Shown: in pieces, positions 41,162-49,235 of the stretch
Position numbering within the stretch: the stretch's first letter is position 1
How the letters are laid out: every line of letters starts with the position of its first letter
Source of the DNA: a virus
Virus record (IMG/VR): IMGVR_UViG_3300027970_000030
Location: 1 to 59,343 of that record
Length of the DNA: 59,343 nt
Reading direction: 5' to 3' (one strand)
Program-made: the position numbers and the translations under genes
Notes under the pieces: model-generated
The model's database searches: none
Told to the model about the DNA's origin: nothing
The model's input: the letters and a program-made list of their open reading frames with translations, nothing else

Positions 41162-42535
41162 TTATTGAGTTTTTCTATTATATGAAAATAAATTTTTTAT
41201 TCGGTCAAATTCTTCATTTAAGATATTGATTCTTTTCTCATCAATAGTTTCCATTTTTAAATTCAACTTTCCAACTTCCTCAAATTTTTCATCAAATACT
41301 GGTTGTGATACGCGTTTGTAAGATTGGTCTTTTAGTTTCTTTAGAGTATTCTTTTTTCTCATCTTATTGAATCTTTCATTGGCATCAGATTCTAAGGCGT
41401 TTCCACCAGGTGCATTTCCAGTTGTTGAGTCTCCTTTAAAGTATTTATCCATACGTTTTTCATTAAACTCAATTCCGTCAGAAACTGGGAAATTTTGTCC
41501 TCCAATTTCATAATTAAAGTCTTCCAACTCATCTGTCATCTCATAAGCTTTTTTACTCATTTCTCCCAATTCGCCATTCCCAACTGGAAACTTTTTAGGG
41601 TTCATTTCATATTTTCCTTTTGATCCGTCTTTAAGATAATCTTTCATCTTTTTACCCAAAGATGTCATATAGTCTTTGTTTTCTTTTCCAGATTCTCTAT
41701 GAGCTTTTTCATATGTTACCATACCTCTAGGTTTTTCCAATGATTTCATTTTTGTCTTTTGTTCATTAACAATATTTTCAATTAAATCAACCATATCATC
41801 CTCACTTAATCTGATGATATCTCCACGACTATCTTTAATACGATATTCAATAGATTCTTTTAGTTTAACACCACGTCCTTTTAAAATGTCCTTTCTTGTT
41901 ACTTTACCATCACCAGTTAAATCGGGGAATTTCTTACCTTCTTTGGTCTCTTCACGATGTTTGCCTTTACGAAGAAGTTTGAAATCCTCTGAGTCAAGTT
42001 TTCCATTTTTGTTCTTGTCCAAATTTCTTTGATTACCTTTAAGTTGTCTACTTTCAACATAATCAAATTTGTTTTTACGATTTAAGTCATGTGATCTCTC
42101 GTTTAATTTACTATAACCACACTCATTACATTCACCTTCATTCATTTTACCAACACCACATTGTTCGCATAATCTTCCTTCAGTAACTAAATCATCGTTA
42201 CCACCTTCAGGGTCTAAGAAATACTCGCCATTGTCGTCATCATCTTCAATTTTGCCCAATAAATCTTTTAACATATTTTCAAATTCACGTTTTCGTGTTA
42301 TACCTCCAATGTCGCCATCTTTAAGGTCATCAAATTTTTTACCTGATTTAAATTTACGCAATCTAGTTCCTTTTGGTAAAAAAGGAGTGTTGTCCCCCAT
42401 GCCTTTCTCGTCTCCAAAAGCTTCTTCAATTTCCATTTCTTTTATTTTACCATACAACATATCAGCCTTGTCTTTCAAGGTTTCATTAAGGTTATGTCTA
42501 ATAGCTTTTTTTAAGTATTTGTCTGAGTATTTCAT
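41162..42535 (-). CDS. Leader-bearing protein with zinc ribbon and EF-hand-like loops
   Basis: The protein is 457 residues. The start MKYSDKYLKKAIRHNLNET has an L-N-E leader site. Around residue 140 a zinc ribbon CEQCGVGKMNEGECNECGY appears. Then come two EF-hand-like calcium loops: DKNKNGKLDSED and DLTGDGKVTRKD. The rest is highly charged, Lys/Glu/Asp-rich and low in hydrophobics. It looks like an internal or core head protein that could bind calcium and zinc (inference). It has its own late box and a terminator, indicating strong late expression. Confidence 0.7.
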   Translation of the reverse strand: MKYSDKYLKKAIRHNLNETLKDKADMLYGKIKEMEIEEAFGDEKGMGDNTPFLPKGTRLRKFKSGKKFDDLKDGDIGGITRKREFENMLKDLLGKIEDDDDNGEYFLDPEGGNDDLVTEGRLCEQCGVGKMNEGECNECGYSKLNERSHDLNRKNKFDYVESRQLKGNQRNLDKNKNGKLDSEDFKLLRKGKHREETKEGKKFPDLTGDGKVTRKDILKGRGVKLKESIEYRIKDSRGDIIRLSEDDMVDLIENIVNEQKTKMKSLEKPRGMVTYEKAHRESGKENKDYMTSLGKKMKDYLKDGSKGKYEMNPKKFPVGNGELGEMSKKAYEMTDELEDFNYEIGGQNFPVSDGIEFNEKRMDKYFKGDSTTGNAPGGNALESDANERFNKMRKKNTLKKLKDQSYKRVSQPVFDEKFEEVGKLNLKMETIDEKRINILNEEFDRIKNLFSYNRKTQ

Positions 42536-42548
42536 TGTTTGTTTTTAT

Positions 42549-42557
42549 TATAAATAT
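42549..42557 (-). promoter_or_regulatory. Candidate late promoter box ATATTTATA
   Basis: It lies 13 nt upstream of the ATG at 42535, within the 3' end region of the upstream operon, so the gene can be transcribed separately. Confidence 0.55.
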
Positions 42558-42559
42558 GT

Positions 42560-43276
42560 TCATTTTATGTTTGAGTAATGATTGATTATCATTTTCTTAA
42601 TCATTTGTTCACTAAGATTATATTTTTTACTTAATTCAGAAATCGTTCTTTTTATCATTTCTTCATTAGTAAACTTTAATGCTTTGATATCCCCTTGGTT
42701 ACAATATGGAAATTTTTTACATTTCTTTTTTACGGTTACGAATTTACCACCAGGTATTTGAGTTTTACTCTTGCCTCTCCAATCTTTTTTACTTGTTGAC
42801 TTAGCCCAAGCCGCTGGAGTCACATAAGAACCTGAAGACGCAACTCCAGTTGCTTCCTTGAATTCACCTTTATCTGATTTTCCTTGACAATGTGCTTTTT
42901 GACTGAAACCTTTTGGATTGTCACAGTCAATAGAATCTTTATATTTTTGACTCCATTTTTCTGTCATATCTTTTTTATTAGTTGTAAATAGCGGGACGGA
43001 ATATCCACCGGCACTACCTGACCCAGTAACTTCTTTAGTCTCTGATTTTCCCATTGAATATAATTTACCAATAGGTTTGTCCATTTTTGGTGTTTTTTGG
43101 GACAGATTATTAACTATATCCCCTTTTTTAATCTTTTTCTTGATTATTGTGTTTTCTGTTTGTTCTAGTTTACTCATAATATCACTAGTTGATTTAAATA
43201 ATTCTCCTTGGTCTTCCCCTCCACTTGATGTGGCAAGATTTCCAATTTTATTCGCCAAGTTTTTAGTTAAACTCAT
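42560..43276 (-). CDS. Candidate virion protein with KGFSQKAHC motif
   Basis: The protein is 238 residues, basic and Ser/Gly/Lys-rich. DSIDCDNPKGFSQKAHCQGK is a motif recurring in proteins of T4-like cyanophages and marine phages. KKKCKKFPYCNQGD follows. The C-terminal helix MIKRTISELSKKYNLSEQMI then KKMIINHYSNIK resembles a leader placed at the C-terminus. Role unknown; probably virion-associated. Confidence 0.65.
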   Translation of the reverse strand: MSLTKNLANKIGNLATSSGGEDQGELFKSTSDIMSKLEQTENTIIKKKIKKGDIVNNLSQKTPKMDKPIGKLYSMGKSETKEVTGSGSAGGYSVPLFTTNKKDMTEKWSQKYKDSIDCDNPKGFSQKAHCQGKSDKGEFKEATGVASSGSYVTPAAWAKSTSKKDWRGKSKTQIPGGKFVTVKKKCKKFPYCNQGDIKALKFTNEEMIKRTISELSKKYNLSEQMIKKMIINHYSNIK

Positions 43277-43278
43277 AT

Positions 43279-43947
43279 TTATGGCATTTTAGTTAATTTT
43301 CTATTACCTAATACTTTGGACCATTTTGATTTGAACTTTTCATAATAAGTTTTTAGTTTTTGTATCATTTCCATAAAATCATCATCGGTATTAATCATTT
43401 CCCCTCTGATATATATTCCATTTTCTTCACCTAATGAAAATATAAAATCAATTTCAAACTCAATTAATTTACCAGACCATTCAACTAAATTTGGATAAAC
43501 ATTTAATTGATTAAACTCAGCTAAATCAGATACTTCAGTTACAAATTCATTCATTGTTTCTTGAAAAGCCACTTTTTCATCTGTAGTTATTTCAAGTTCT
43601 GATTGTTTTTTCCCATGAAAGACTAAAATACCCCCAGATATTCTATATGCCTGTCTTTTATCTCTTGGTGATGATTTAGTTTCTTCATCATAAGACATAT
43701 CCCTATCAGGTTGTCTCCTATCTCCCCCTCTATCAGATTGTCTTTGTCTACCAAAATCCATATCATCTTCAATTGCTGAAGCTACATTAATTTTTTTGGT
43801 TATATCACCAGAAGTTGGGACAACACCTTGTTCTAATATTAGGCTATATTTTTGTCTGATTTCATTCATTTCATAAATTGTATTACTACTAGACAACATA
43901 TTTTGTGATGCTTTTAGTAATCTCTTTATTTCATCATGTTTGTTCAT
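43279..43947 (-). CDS. Candidate head-associated protein
   Basis: The protein is 222 residues. The helical N-terminus MNKHDEIKRLLKASQ...YSLILEQG has an I-L-E site near residue 40. An Arg/Gln/Asp-rich linker follows (GRQRQSDRGGDRRQPDRDMS). The C-terminal domain is mixed alpha/beta (YRISGGILVFHGKKQSELEI). It lies between the endolysin and the KGFSQKAHC protein; overlap of 4 bp with the endolysin. Confidence 0.6.
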   Translation of the reverse strand: MNKHDEIKRLLKASQNMLSSSNTIYEMNEIRQKYSLILEQGVVPTSGDITKKINVASAIEDDMDFGRQRQSDRGGDRRQPDRDMSYDEETKSSPRDKRQAYRISGGILVFHGKKQSELEITTDEKVAFQETMNEFVTEVSDLAEFNQLNVYPNLVEWSGKLIEFEIDFIFSLGEENGIYIRGEMINTDDDFMEMIQKLKTYYEKFKSKWSKVLGNRKLTKMP

Positions 43948-44534
43948 ATATCTATTATGTTTCTTAATTTATCAAAATCAAAAGAAGGGTTTACATCAGT
44001 ATAATTCACATCAAAATTACTCCTAGATACAATTCCCTTAAATATTTCAATTCCGTTTATTTTTGTATTGTGTCCTGTTATTTCTTTGGTTATTTTCATC
44101 TCATCCATTATTGTTTTGAGTAGATAACCCAAACTTTCAATTTGATTTGATGTATATTTATCCCAAAAAAAATAATCCCTCCACTTTCTCTCATAAGGAA
44201 TACCCTTATAAATATCACCAATCCAATTAACATAATAATTTTCCAATGGTTGTTTTTCTAACCACCCCAAATTTTCTAAACTTATTATGATTCCGTTTCT
44301 GTTTATATTGGGTTCATTGAAATAATTGGTGTGTTCAATATTGTCCAGTAATTGCAATATATCCCCATTTTTCTTTATTACATAATTTGGAATTCTATCA
44401 AATTTTCCATTACATCTATATAACAAAGAAGCCAAATAATTCTCAACATTCCTTCCGGTGTGTGTGAGAATTATTTGGTTTTTCTTCTTTTGTTTACCTA
44501 ATGGTTTAAAGTTTCCGTATTTAATTACCTCCAC
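43944..44534 (-). CDS. N-acetylmuramoyl-L-alanine amidase-like endolysin
   Basis: The protein is 196 residues. LTHTGRNVENYLASLLYRCN, YVIKKNGDILQLLDNIEHTN, NRNGIIISLENLGWL and VNPSFDFDKLRN follow the amidase_2 (PGRP-like) order. Candidate zinc ligands are the early His, the IEHTN His and the late His/Asp in ITGHN or VNP. It would cut the MurNAc-L-Ala bond of peptidoglycan. No signal peptide is seen, so it needs the holin. It is adjacent to holin and spanin candidates. Confidence 0.75.
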   Translation of the reverse strand: MEVIKYGNFKPLGKQKKKNQIILTHTGRNVENYLASLLYRCNGKFDRIPNYVIKKNGDILQLLDNIEHTNYFNEPNINRNGIIISLENLGWLEKQPLENYYVNWIGDIYKGIPYERKWRDYFFWDKYTSNQIESLGYLLKTIMDEMKITKEITGHNTKINGIEIFKGIVSRSNFDVNYTDVNPSFDFDKLRNIIDI

Positions 44535-44535
44535 T

Positions 44536-45285
44536 TTATTGTATTTTAGTATATGTTAATTTTCTTGGTTTTGGTTTCTCAATATATTGTGGTTTTGGTA
44601 TGAATTGTATTGTTGGTAGTGTTGTTGTCTCAGTTATACTTTCAACTTCTTCAGCAATTATTTCCTCAACTTCTTGAGTCTCTTCAACTTTTGGTTCTTC
44701 TTGAATTGGTTCTTTTTTCTTTCTTCCCCTCTTTGTCTTTGGTTTTTCTTCTTGTTCCAATGTTGATTTCAAATCAAACAAAGATACTATTTCCAAATCC
44801 CTATCGTTCTCAATTATTGGTTTGGGTTTTTCATATCTCACAAAGAAATGTAATGATGTTAATGATATGATTGGGAGTAATCCCCCACCTAGTATTGCCA
44901 ACCATCTTTTATGTGAAATCACATCCGTTGGTTCTGTCCCAAATATCTCAAATATTGGGGACATAAGTTCAACCCAGGCTTTGAATAACTCACCATTTGC
45001 ATCAATCTCCTTATATGAATAGAATATATTTCCAATCATTTGAACGAATGTGACCAATCCGAACATAAACCATACCCCACCTTTAATCTTCTGTGTAGCG
45101 GCAATTAGAGCGGTAATCGCACCTATTTCTATTGCCACCGATAGATAGATTGCCCAACTGAATGGATTGGTAATATCATACCAAGCAACAACGTGAGATA
45201 TGGATATACCCGCCACCAAAAAGATGGGGACTAAGAACATTGATCGGATGGGATTATCTTTAATCCATTTTAATAAGTTATTCAT
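44536..45285 (-). CDS. Four-helix membrane protein, holin candidate
   Basis: The protein is 249 residues. Four membrane segments are visible: MFLVPIFLVAGISISHVVAW, AIYLSVAIEIGAITALIAAT, FMFGLVTFVQMIGNIFYSY and WLAILGGGLLPIISLTSLHF. A charged C-terminal tail (KTKRGRKKKEPIQEEPKVEE) follows. The position between endolysin and spanin-like gene suggests a holin, though the tail is longer than usual. Confidence 0.65.
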   Translation of the reverse strand: MNNLLKWIKDNPIRSMFLVPIFLVAGISISHVVAWYDITNPFSWAIYLSVAIEIGAITALIAATQKIKGGVWFMFGLVTFVQMIGNIFYSYKEIDANGELFKAWVELMSPIFEIFGTEPTDVISHKRWLAILGGGLLPIISLTSLHFFVRYEKPKPIIENDRDLEIVSLFDLKSTLEQEEKPKTKRGRKKKEPIQEEPKVEETQEVEEIIAEEVESITETTTLPTIQFIPKPQYIEKPKPRKLTYTKIQ

Positions 45286-45575
45286 TTATCTAAGGTCTTG
45301 AGTTCTTTATCTATTTCAGCTTGTCTATTCAAATCCATTATTTTTCTGTCAGTTGATTGTATCATTCTTTTCTCAACTTTCAATCCTTCAACTTTGATTT
45401 CTTTTTGTAGAGTTTTGGTCAAGATATCCAAACTTTTTTGGACTCCCTCAACTTGTTTTAACATTTTCTTTTCACTCATTTTTCTACTCATAGAAGTAGT
45501 ACAAGTGGACACCATTAATAGAACGAATACTACGATTAGTCCGTGTTTCCCAATAAATTCAGTTATTGTTTTCAT
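45282..45575 (-). CDS. Spanin-like membrane-anchored coiled-coil protein
   Basis: The protein is 97 residues. One N-terminal hydrophobic segment (HGLIVVFVLLMVSTCTTSM; VSTC may act as a lipobox) is followed by a periplasmic coiled coil (KQVEGVQKSLDILTKTLQKE). This is the plan of an Rz-type i-spanin or lipid-anchored o-spanin. It overlaps the holin candidate by 4 bp and has its own late box. Confidence 0.6.
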   Translation of the reverse strand: MKTITEFIGKHGLIVVFVLLMVSTCTTSMSRKMSEKKMLKQVEGVQKSLDILTKTLQKEIKVEGLKVEKRMIQSTDRKIMDLNRQAEIDKELKTLDK

Positions 45576-45587
45576 ACTTTATTTTTT

Positions 45588-45596
45588 TATAAATAT
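45588..45596 (-). promoter_or_regulatory. Candidate late promoter box ATATTTATA
   Basis: It lies 12 nt upstream of the spanin-like gene, at the head of the lysis cassette, downstream of the sigma-factor gene end. Confidence 0.55.
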
Positions 45597-45609
45597 TAGT
45601 TAATTGTTA

Positions 45610-46410
45610 TTACATCCACTCAAATAAATCATTGGATAAGTTTCTCAACTTTCTCAAACTTTTTTCCTTTATCTGGCGCACCCTCTCTTTCGTCAAATTA
45701 AAGTCACCACCGATGTCTTCCAATGTTCTTGGTGCTCCTGTCAACCCAAAATAATCTTCCACTATAACTCGTTCTCGTTCATCCAAACAGGTCAATAGTC
45801 CCAGCAATTTGGTTCTAAGAATGTCTTTGGTGTTAAATGACTCATCCGGCATATCCGCCTCATCATTTTTGATAACATCAAATAAACTATCACCCTCTTC
45901 ATTGATATCCATATCAAGGTTAATCATTGATGGTAATGACGCAAACTTACCTTCCAATTCACCACCCTTGGCTTCAATCTCCTTCTTGGCTCTATGTAAG
46001 TCTTGGACAACATTAACTGGGAGACGAATGGTTCTTGCATTGTCATTCAAACTTTGAATAATTGATTGTTTAACCCACCACACAGCATAGGATATAAACC
46101 TCAAATCTTTATTCCAGTCAAAGTTCTTGATTGCTTTCATTAAACCATAATTACCTTCAGCAATTAGTTCAGCCAAATCAAGTCCTTGATTTTGATATTG
46201 TTTGGCAACCGTAATTACAAATCGTAAATTACCTTCCAATAGTTCTTTGTTAACATCCTCAATCTGTCTTGGTGTCAATTCACCAGACTTCATTAGGACG
46301 GATAGTTCTTTCTCCCTCTCAGGAGTCATAACTTTCTTCTTACGAATGTCCTTGAGGTAGGATTGGATCTCTTCTTGATTAATTGGAATACCTGAATTTT
46401 TCTCTTTCAT
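45610..46410 (-). CDS. Sigma-70 family RNA polymerase sigma factor
   Basis: The protein is 266 residues. Region 1.2 is IQSYLKDIRKKKVMTPEREK; region 2 is EGNYGLMKAIKNFDWNKDLR then FISYAVWWVKQSIIQSL; region 4.2 is LEDIGGDFNLTKERVRQIKE. It is a complete group-1/2-like factor without region 1.1, similar in style to Bacteroidota RpoD. It can redirect host RNA polymerase to phage promoters; the ATATTTATA box is the obvious candidate target (inference). It is coupled to the gene upstream. Confidence 0.93.
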   Translation of the reverse strand: MKEKNSGIPINQEEIQSYLKDIRKKKVMTPEREKELSVLMKSGELTPRQIEDVNKELLEGNLRFVITVAKQYQNQGLDLAELIAEGNYGLMKAIKNFDWNKDLRFISYAVWWVKQSIIQSLNDNARTIRLPVNVVQDLHRAKKEIEAKGGELEGKFASLPSMINLDMDINEEGDSLFDVIKNDEADMPDESFNTKDILRTKLLGLLTCLDERERVIVEDYFGLTGAPRTLEDIGGDFNLTKERVRQIKEKSLRKLRNLSNDLFEWM

Positions 46411-46973
46411 TTTGAATATTTTTTTAACAATTCTTTTTCTTCGTCAGTCAATGACTTCATACCACTAACATTAATCTTGTCCAAAAGTTCATCCAAGGTG
46501 GGAATATGTTTAACAACTTCCTTTTTGTCATCACCGAATAAACGATTAAATCTATCACTAAAGTGTCTGCTACTAGGAGGTGGTCCCCATTCTCCTTTTG
46601 GTTTTTTTGGTACATCATTGAATCCAAGGAATAAATCATCCCTAAGTTCATCTTGTTCATCTTCTGAATAATCATCATTTGTTGCACACAAATCCGTACC
46701 AAATAGATGTTGTTCATTCTCTTTATTAAACCAATATGACATTTTGTCAGTTTGTGCTAATACAAAGGGGATTGATAAGTCACCCAAGATTGCATTAAAG
46801 AAATCTGTGGCCTGTTTGAAAGATGACCTGGTTTCAAATGTCATTAGGATGGTTTGTTCCCCATAAAAATATTTAACTTCTTTTGAGGTGAGGGTTTGGA
46901 CTTCTTTTGCCAAAGAGATGACAAAATCTTCCTGTTTTTTGTGTGACACAAAAACTGTTAATAGATACTTCAT
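46407..46973 (-). CDS. Hypothetical protein
   Basis: The protein is 188 residues. The N-terminal half is alpha/beta (MKYLLTVFVSHKKQEDFVIS); the middle is acidic. The C-terminal LDELLDKINVSGMKSLTDEE then KELLKKYSK resembles tails on Bacteroidota rhomboid-family proteins. Function unknown. It lies between gp46 and sigma and overlaps sigma by 4 bp. Confidence 0.65.
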   Translation of the reverse strand: MKYLLTVFVSHKKQEDFVISLAKEVQTLTSKEVKYFYGEQTILMTFETRSSFKQATDFFNAILGDLSIPFVLAQTDKMSYWFNKENEQHLFGTDLCATNDDYSEDEQDELRDDLFLGFNDVPKKPKGEWGPPPSSRHFSDRFNRLFGDDKKEVVKHIPTLDELLDKINVSGMKSLTDEEKELLKKYSK

Positions 46974-46997
46974 ATTGATGTGTTTTAAATTGTGGAA

Positions 46998-47005
46998 TAT
47001 AAAGG
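46998..47005 (-). promoter_or_regulatory. Possible host-type -7 box TACCTTTA
   Basis: The minus strand reads TTACCTTTATATT about 25 nt upstream of the gene at 46973. It misses the last G of TAnnTTTG. It could start a transcript for the 46407 gene and sigma. Confidence 0.3.
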
Positions 47006-47015
47006 TAAGAAACTT

Positions 47016-49235
47016 TTATTGACTTACACTACTGATATTATTTTCCTTTGTAATTTTAACAATGTTATCCGCCCAATTACTAACAAGTGGGTTATGAGTT
47101 ATAACAAACAACTTCTCAAAATAGTTCTTTATTTTACCAAAAAATTCACCAACCATATCAAGATTTTCATTTGATATTTTTCCAAACACTTCATCCATTA
47201 CCACAATATTCGGTTTTGGTAAAGAACTTATTTTAGTTAGTACCGCTCTCAACGCCAATGATGCCACAGTTCTTTCATAACCTGATCCTGATGACATAAG
47301 TTTCTCAATCTGGGTATTATTATCAATCATTATAAATTCAACCTCATTCTTGTCATTTATGTTAATCTCCAATCTAAAATGACAGCTATCTTCCAATAAC
47401 CTTTGTAACTCAGAATTCAACATCGGAATCATTGTTTTCATTATGGTTTTGGATATTCCATTCTTCCCAAAGATTTCCAAATATAACTTATAGATTTTCT
47501 CCTTGTTAGCTTCTTCTTTAATCTTAACAATTGTTTGTTCATTCTGCTCAATCTTATCTTTCAATGACTGAACCTGATAATTGTTTGAATCAATAATTCT
47601 TTGAACGGAAGTCTTCTCCCTATCTAATTCCTCAATTCTTAGGTTAGCTTTGATAAGTTGGGTTTCAATCTTGCTGTTGGTGGATATGTTATCCTGTAAC
47701 AAATTGAATTTTTCCAACTTATCTTCCAATCCTTTAATTTTCATCACATACCCTTCAATTGTCAATTCATATTTTTCTTTGATAAGTTTGTTTTTCTCAT
47801 ACTCATCAAATTCTTTTTTGAGTTGGACATACTTGGCTTCTTTGTCAATTATAATATTCATTTCCCCCTCAAATTGGTTCTTTTGTATGTTATAATTGTC
47901 AAGTTCAGATATTTTTGATTGGGTTATGGATGCCATCATCAATTCAATCCCACAATGTTCGCACTTAATCCCACCATCAACGGAGGATTTAAGTTCATTG
48001 ATTGATTTGATTTTCTGTTCAATCTGAACAATTTCTTTGTATAGAACTTTATGGGTTTCCTTTAACTTATCGTGTTCTTGTTCTGAATAAAACTCTGTTG
48101 GCTCAATAACCTTGAGTTCTTTTAATTGTCTATCAACACCTTGTTTTAGGGTTTTAATTCCCATAATTTCGCTTTGAACATTTTCCGGTACAATCTTGGC
48201 GATTTCAATATCAATATCCATATGTTTGGATTTCAATAGATTATCCCTATATTCTTGTCCCTTGATTATTCTGTTCTGAACATCAATCAAATTGTTTTGT
48301 TGGGTGATATTGTCTGATGTTAATTCATTTATCCTGGTGGAATATCCATCATTATCTGACTTCAGTTTCTCACTGGAATAAACATTTGATAACATTGATT
48401 TTGAAAACTCCGAATAGATTTCCTTTCCAATTTCTTCTTTCTTTTTAAGGAAGTCCAATCCCATAAACTTGGATAATACTTGTCCTCTTGCTGTGGGTTT
48501 GGAATCAATTAACTCTTCAAGGTTTGTTGCCGTGGTTAGAATTGTCATTAAGAAATCATCCTTTGTTCCAATGGATGTTTTAATAAAGTTTTCCGTTTCT
48601 CTTCTTTGTTCCCCAGTAAAGTTCTGTAATGAACCATCTGATAATTTCTTATAGAAGTCCAATTCAGTTTTTACATTCCAGGTGTCATCCTTTTTCTTTT
48701 TTCTTTCAATATTTCTGATGATGATATATTCATCCCCATCAATTATTATTTCACCTTTGACATGGACTTTATCGTAGTTTGAGAATCTATTGAATATTTC
48801 TTCAGCTTTGGTTGTCTTGGTTGTTTCATTGAAGAATAAGAATAACAATAGATCAACGGTTAGAACGGTGTTATGAGACACAATACCATTTGTATAATAT
48901 TGATGAACTTCAGCAACTTGGATATCATATAGGTCATCTTTAATGTCCAATAATTCAATGTTGGAGACATTACTACTACCACTAATAGTTTGTATGCTTT
49001 CACCAATTTTAATCTCTTTAAGAACAACGAATTGGTTATCGGTATTTTTTAACTTATGATAATCGGCACCTTCAACAGACATCCCATTATCAAGTTCGCA
49101 TCTATAAACTTCAGCATTTTTTTCAGTTATACCACACCATTCAATGTTTTTATACCCATATGGTGTGTTTACTTTAAACCCTAAATCACCATATTTTTGG
49201 TATAAATTATATAAATCCCCTATTTTAATTTTCAT
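47016..49235 (-). CDS. gp46/SbcC-like nuclease subunit, C-terminal half with C-intein
   Basis: The protein is 739 residues. Residues ~1-122 are an intein C-part (MKIKIGDLYNLYQKYGDLGF ... VHQYYTNGIVSHN) ending in HN before Thr. The extein continues TVLTVDLLLFLFFNE, completing the Walker A begun in the N-half. A coiled coil with the zinc hook KCEHCGIELM follows, then the ABC signature MSSGSGYERT and Walker B NIVVMDEVFG. With gp47 it would resect DNA ends for recombination-dependent replication. Function requires protein trans-splicing. Confidence 0.9.
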   Translation of the reverse strand: MKIKIGDLYNLYQKYGDLGFKVNTPYGYKNIEWCGITEKNAEVYRCELDNGMSVEGADYHKLKNTDNQFVVLKEIKIGESIQTISGSSNVSNIELLDIKDDLYDIQVAEVHQYYTNGIVSHNTVLTVDLLLFLFFNETTKTTKAEEIFNRFSNYDKVHVKGEIIIDGDEYIIIRNIERKKKKDDTWNVKTELDFYKKLSDGSLQNFTGEQRRETENFIKTSIGTKDDFLMTILTTATNLEELIDSKPTARGQVLSKFMGLDFLKKKEEIGKEIYSEFSKSMLSNVYSSEKLKSDNDGYSTRINELTSDNITQQNNLIDVQNRIIKGQEYRDNLLKSKHMDIDIEIAKIVPENVQSEIMGIKTLKQGVDRQLKELKVIEPTEFYSEQEHDKLKETHKVLYKEIVQIEQKIKSINELKSSVDGGIKCEHCGIELMMASITQSKISELDNYNIQKNQFEGEMNIIIDKEAKYVQLKKEFDEYEKNKLIKEKYELTIEGYVMKIKGLEDKLEKFNLLQDNISTNSKIETQLIKANLRIEELDREKTSVQRIIDSNNYQVQSLKDKIEQNEQTIVKIKEEANKEKIYKLYLEIFGKNGISKTIMKTMIPMLNSELQRLLEDSCHFRLEININDKNEVEFIMIDNNTQIEKLMSSGSGYERTVASLALRAVLTKISSLPKPNIVVMDEVFGKISNENLDMVGEFFGKIKNYFEKLFVITHNPLVSNWADNIVKITKENNISSVSQ

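Noticed and set aside
44610-44870. + strand Leu/Gln-rich frame
   Set aside because: It is antisense to the Glu/Lys-rich tail of the holin candidate and has no independent support.
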